Assembly (NCBI GenBank): GCA_029891345.1
Contig: CM056993.1
Coordinates: 108,801,800 to 108,865,799 of the forward strand
DNA: 64,000 bases
Reading direction: 5' to 3'
Origin: Dryococelus australis
Taxonomy: Eukaryota; Arthropoda; Insecta; Phasmatodea; Phasmatidae
The notes under the pieces are model-generated. The model was not told where the DNA came from, ran no database searches, and saw nothing but the letters and a program-made list of their open reading frames with translations. This document shows, one piece after another, positions 60,437-64,000 of the stretch (positions within the stretch are counted from its first letter, which is position 1; every line of letters starts with the position of its first letter). The position numbers and the translations under genes were made by a program.

Positions 60437-60518
60437 CTAAGAGAGGAGTGTCCGGTATTCGGTGCTATCTCGTCCTGGTTGCGACTAGAGCCGCAGTAGG
60501 AGGTACTCGCAGCCTTAC

Positions 60519-60620
60519 CTGAGAGGCCTGGTGCCTCACTGGACTCGCAGCTCGGGACTGAACTCCTGTCGTGTGCGGCAGCTGAAGACGCCTCCGCCGA
60601 GGTCACCTCTCGCGTCATTG
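60519..60620 (-). other. Candidate 5' UTR first exon of the desaturase
   Basis: A GC-rich stretch on the minus strand ends CTCTCAG at 60519, followed by a strong donor GTAAGG. It is the nearest good donor seen upstream of the acceptor at 55868. Spliced to coding exon 1, the desaturase frame extends back to a TGA without another ATG, as expected for a leader. The left limit is the donor; the right limit (transcription start) is a guess. No TATA box was identified. It could instead be unrelated GC-rich DNA. Confidence 0.35.
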
Positions 60621-61310
60621 TCCACGGGGTTATCTTTCATGTCACCTCCTGTCCCCTCTACCTCTCGGAGTGAGATGCGGTCAACAGACTCGCCGATTCA
60701 TCTTTCTCTATCGAAATCATTGAGTAACATGTAAGCAGTGGCGATTATTCCATACACGCAAGGTAAGCAATGCTTACCCTATACATATTGGAACTGTTGG
60801 ACTATTTGTAGTTTTCGCCTTATTTTAAATTTAAACACATTTAATTCTTAGTTTCCCGTTTCCGATTGGAGAAAAAGAGTTTTCGTAACTCCCGTATTGT
60901 ACACGCATAGTGCTGCTATCTAGTATTTATTTCCACAAACGGGAGTGACTAGCGATGAATCGAACTAGCAAGCGAGTTACCCTGCTGCGTTCCTTCGGCA
61001 GGGTAAGCAGTCCTTCTGTTTGCGTACTCCAATAGTAATTTTTCCTTGGAAAGGGGGTGAAAGCGTTCGGGAGGACAGGAGTTTTCTTATAATTTGTAAT
61101 ATGCTCTCTAAACAATATTAATTTTAATTATTATTACATTAATTTCGTTTCCGTTTTTATAACTGATGTACGGCATTATAAAACGGTAAATACATGTGGA
61201 GGGCAAACAAAGTTGGAAGTTGCGTTTGTTATAGAAATTGAGAATGGAACCACAGCTCGGCACTAGCAAATGTTATCTAAAATGTGGGGCTATTATATTG
61301 CTTGCCCTGT
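60621..61310. other. Upstream DNA, nothing recognised
   Basis: Contains a GC-richer start (possible desaturase promoter region) and AAGGTAAGCAATGCTTACC near 60.76 kb, an imperfect palindrome resembling common insect repeat ends. No TATA box or coding sequence is supported. Confidence 0.4.
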
Positions 61311-61311
61311 G

Positions 61312-61337
61312 AAAAAAAAAAAAAAAAAAAAAAAAAA
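61312..61337 (+). repeat. Poly-A tract of 26 bases
   Basis: An unbroken A run after GCTTGCCCTGTG. It could be the tail of a plus-strand retroposon, but I see no SINE or LINE body before it. Confidence 0.95.
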
Positions 61338-61990
61338 CACTACATGCCGCTGCATGCAAAGGAAGTTTCAAGCCAGCTTCTTGAACACCCGGTCTCGTGT
61401 CCTGTAAGGAGTGGTGAGTGAGTTCGTATTCGCCAATTCATTGCTTGGGAAGGCCGTTGTGGTATACGATATGGTAACACCGTCTACGAAGCGGGCCAAA
61501 AGTGTGGCCATCTTACCCAGTGTCAGCTGTCAGGGTGGGTTTAATTGAATAATCAATTGATAAACTTAGAAATTATGTTGTGTGCTTCCATGTGCTTTTA
61601 CTTGCAATATTTCAAATAGTTAATAGTTTGATTAGTTTGTTTGAGATTTATCGTGGGATCTGCAATGCAAATATAATGTGTTATTCGGGATTAATGTGAG
61701 TGGGAGCTCGATAGTCGGCGAATCAGAGTCCAGATTTTTGCTCGTGGATAACATTGCGGACGTTGCCGAAGGTCGGTGGGTATTCTCGGGGTACTCCACT
61801 CCCTTCTGTCAATGCATTCCTTCGGCTGTCCACACACAACTCAGTTTGCCTAATACGTCCTCTGGGCTGGCCTAAGTAACGGCAGAATCCTCTTTATTGT
61901 AAACGCAAGTAAACTTTCGGATGAAACAACCAGTCGAGGCAGGACAGTAGGGAGGACCGGCGTTATGTCTAACTTACTTTTTAGACATTC

Positions 61991-62132
61991 TGCCGTTAGG
62001 CACTACACCGTTAGGCATTCCCGTTAGGCATTTCGCTGTTAGGCGTTACGCCGTCAGGCATTGCACCATTAGGCGTTGCGTCGTTAGGCGTTGCTTCGTT
62101 AGGCTTTATTCCGTTAGGTACTAAGCTGGTTA
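61991..62132 (+). repeat. 15-bp minisatellite with GTTAGGC core
   Basis: About nine imperfect units of the form GTTAGGCRTTRCNNC, for example GTTAGGCGTTACGCC, GTCAGGCATTGCACC, ATTAGGCGTTGCGTC and GTTAGGCGTTGCTTC. The first two or three units vary in length (13-19 bp); the later ones keep an exact 15-bp step. The core includes TTAGG. Confidence 0.85.
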
Positions 62133-63379
62133 GCAAAATGCAATTTAACACCTATGTAGTTGCGTAGTTTCAGTTTAATATTAAAAGGGCACACCAATCT
62201 GTTGGTTATAAAATTGCCTCTTTGGAATCTAGTTTAGAAATCAGGCCCTATAGAGCAGAAATAGCTATCTAAGAACTATAACGCGTCTGGTGTCACCATA
62301 GTTAAATACAAGAATAGTACCCGTAAGAGTCTCAGGGTTTCGCTGTATACAGTATAAGTGGCTGGTAACGAAAATAGTACCAGCAATAGTCGTATGATGT
62401 TGCCACATTGTATCCACTATTATCTTGCCAGACTTGAGTATAACATAAGAGAAGTGAACCTAAAGGTAAGGCCACCTGTTATTCGCGAACGTATTCACGC
62501 TGAGGCTAGGCTTCAATATCCTACGTGCACACTTGCAGTCTTCATTTGACTTTTGGCCGCTTGTCTTTATGTGAAGATAGTCTGTTACACGAGTGAGCCA
62601 ATCAGAATTTTTGTTTCTCCGATACTGACCATCCGTGATTCCAATGACAAAAACTTGAACGTTTATGCATTAGAAACACGAGGGACGTTTCATAAGTCAT
62701 GACAACCATGTTACAGCCTGCGGTAAAGGTGCCGCAAAAGTAAAATATTATATGCGTCTTAAGAGAAACGAAATGCGCTTATTGATGTTACCAAGAAAAC
62801 GGGGCCTACTTTTGGAATGAAGGGATACGGGCAAACGAAAAAGATTGAAAAGAAAATCGCGGTTTTACTAAGAAAACTGCAAGAAAAGTACAGACGAGTA
62901 CGTACAAACAGCTGCCAGCTAACATGCTAAGTAATATTCCTACAGGTCTTCCACACGCCTTTATTAGTAGGGAAGGTGTTGAAAATACCGTCGGCTGCGC
63001 GTGAGTGATAAGTTCTCGCAATTTCAGGGAACTTTGTCACAAATTGCCTACCCAATGCAGGGAAGTATGACACGTCGCATCGTGCTTGTTTTTAGGCGAA
63101 TGTGGCCACAAAACTTCGCCTCCAATCCTTCCCCGCTGAGCTGATGACTGCCTAATGTGCTGTACCTTTACACGCTCACTACTTACTTGAAAAGCAGGAT
63201 ATATACATATATACTGCAGCAAAATCGTGTCATTTGTTTGTTTGCTATATCTCAAACAATATTTATTATTTCCGAGGTGCAGCCCTGGACCGGAACGACA
63301 AATGAGCTGTGCTCTCACCCTTTCCTGATTTTCACGTAAGTTGCGAGCGTGTAAAGGTACAGCACGTTAGGTGATATAC

Positions 63380-63380
<1 letters not shown>
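62133..63380. other. Intergenic DNA, nothing recognised
   Basis: Short open frames on both strands without domains. No element ends, tRNA boxes or splice-consistent exons could be supported. Confidence 0.45.
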
Positions 63381-63383
<3 letters not shown>

Positions 63384-63415
<32 letters not shown>

Positions 63416-63446
63416 TTATTTATTTATATTTAGGCATTTTACTGGG

Positions 63447-63480
<34 letters not shown>
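63384..63480. repeat. Two (TA)n tracts separated by a TTTA-rich spacer
   Basis: TA repeats at about 63384-63411 and 63451-63480, with (TTTA)n-like sequence and about 25 unique bases between them. Confidence 0.95.
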
Positions 63481-63482
<2 letters not shown>

Positions 63483-64000
63483 GCAACACTGAAATAATTA
63501 AAATGTTTTTGACGCGAATACGTCTCTAAATTTGCATCCATAGTGGGAGGCAATCCAGAAAATCCGATGATAAAATCGGGGGATACAGTTTGGCATTGCA
63601 GCTCCGAATCTATCGTCTACATTCAGAATTCGATTACACCACTCGATTGCCAAAGGATCAAAGAATATGTTACGTTGAGTGAGGACTGCGAAGCACCCCC
63701 AATGGTGGAAGGGGGGCGGGGGAGGCACCGTAATTTTGAGTTCGTTTCGCCGCGTCTCATAACTTTTGACTAGGAGAAGCTACGACGCTCGTTTAAGTTT
63801 CAATCGACAGCTCTCGCCAAGATCAATCGATTACGTGTATAAAACATCTGTATGTGTTTAGTGTAATAAATTAAGAAAACTTAACACAATTTCGGCCTAT
63901 ACTCGTCAAAAAGCCAAGACGAAATACAGAAATCGTATACGGTTGGAAAGAGCGTCTCAAAAGTAATCCAGTGATACCCATAAAACTCGATATGATCGAG
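63481..64000. other. Window end, overlapping open frames of unknown nature
   Basis: Open frames of 76 codons overlap on both strands at about 63.5-63.77 kb; neither shows a known domain. GC content is a little above the surroundings, so a repeat or exon is possible but not supported. Confidence 0.3.

Larger units (their letters stand above)
55868..60518 (-). other. Candidate 5' UTR intron of the desaturase
   Basis: From donor GTAAGG (60518) to acceptor CTTGTGCAG (55868), if the candidate leader exon is right. It contains a (GA)n tract, a Tc1-like element and MITE copy 2. The stretches 55.9-58.4 kb and 59.35-60.2 kb hold nothing recognised. Confidence 0.35.

Noticed and set aside
60418-60618. 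66-codon minus-strand frame over the candidate leader exon
   Set aside because: It runs through the proposed donor into MITE sequence and is out of frame with the desaturase after splicing; at most a short upstream frame.

Overview
This is an AT-rich, intron- and transposon-dense animal window, most likely from an arthropod and probably an insect with a large genome. The desaturase encoded here is of the arthropod/animal membrane type, a Tc1-like fragment is of a kind I know mainly from insects, and Ty3/gypsy fossils, MITEs and tRNA-derived SINEs are scattered throughout. A cockroach, termite, stick insect or orthopteran would fit, but the sequence alone cannot settle the order. No bacterial, organellar or CRISPR-like features were seen.

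One host gene is clear. A membrane acyl-CoA desaturase (Delta9/Delta11-like) lies on the minus strand in five coding exons (55834-55627, 50657-50527, 45279-45074, 37004-36822, 30738-29724), with matching splice phases and GT/AG ends throughout. A candidate 5' UTR exon lies near 60519-60620. The predicted 580-residue protein has all three histidine boxes and a 250-residue polar C-terminal tail that ordinary family members lack.

Region by region. 1-9.3 kb: an old Ty3/gypsy-like fossil with long terminal repeats about 0.9 kb each, followed by what may be the start of a second copy. 9.3-24 kb: AT-rich intergenic DNA with a TACCGTATTTA-ended DNA element and a relative of it, a possible pogo-like element, a SINE head, one unexplained 145-residue membrane-like reading frame, a possible small exon and a perfect 36-bp palindrome. 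24.3-28.7 kb: a GC-richer block of unrecognised, retroelement-looking sequence. 28.7-29.7 kb: probable 3' UTR and downstream DNA. 29.7-60.5 kb: the desaturase gene. Its introns hold a short gypsy-like LTR/gag/LTR fossil (31.4-33.3 kb, antisense to the gene), a diverged tandem array with a 200-340 bp repeat (34.9-36.4 kb), a Mag-lineage LTR fossil in the gene's orientation (37.2-43.1 kb), a long TA microsatellite, SINEs, two copies of one MITE and a Tc1-like element with 125-bp inverted ends. 60.6-64 kb: upstream DNA with a poly-A tract, a 15-bp TTAGGC-bearing minisatellite and TA repeats.

The desaturase is the only locus whose function can be read. The rest is mobile-element and repeat history, most of it inside the gene's introns. 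I found no strong evidence of an undescribed multi-gene system. The best leads are the desaturase tail, the intronic tandem array, the minisatellite, the gag with a seven-residue repeat, and the MITE beside the candidate first exon.
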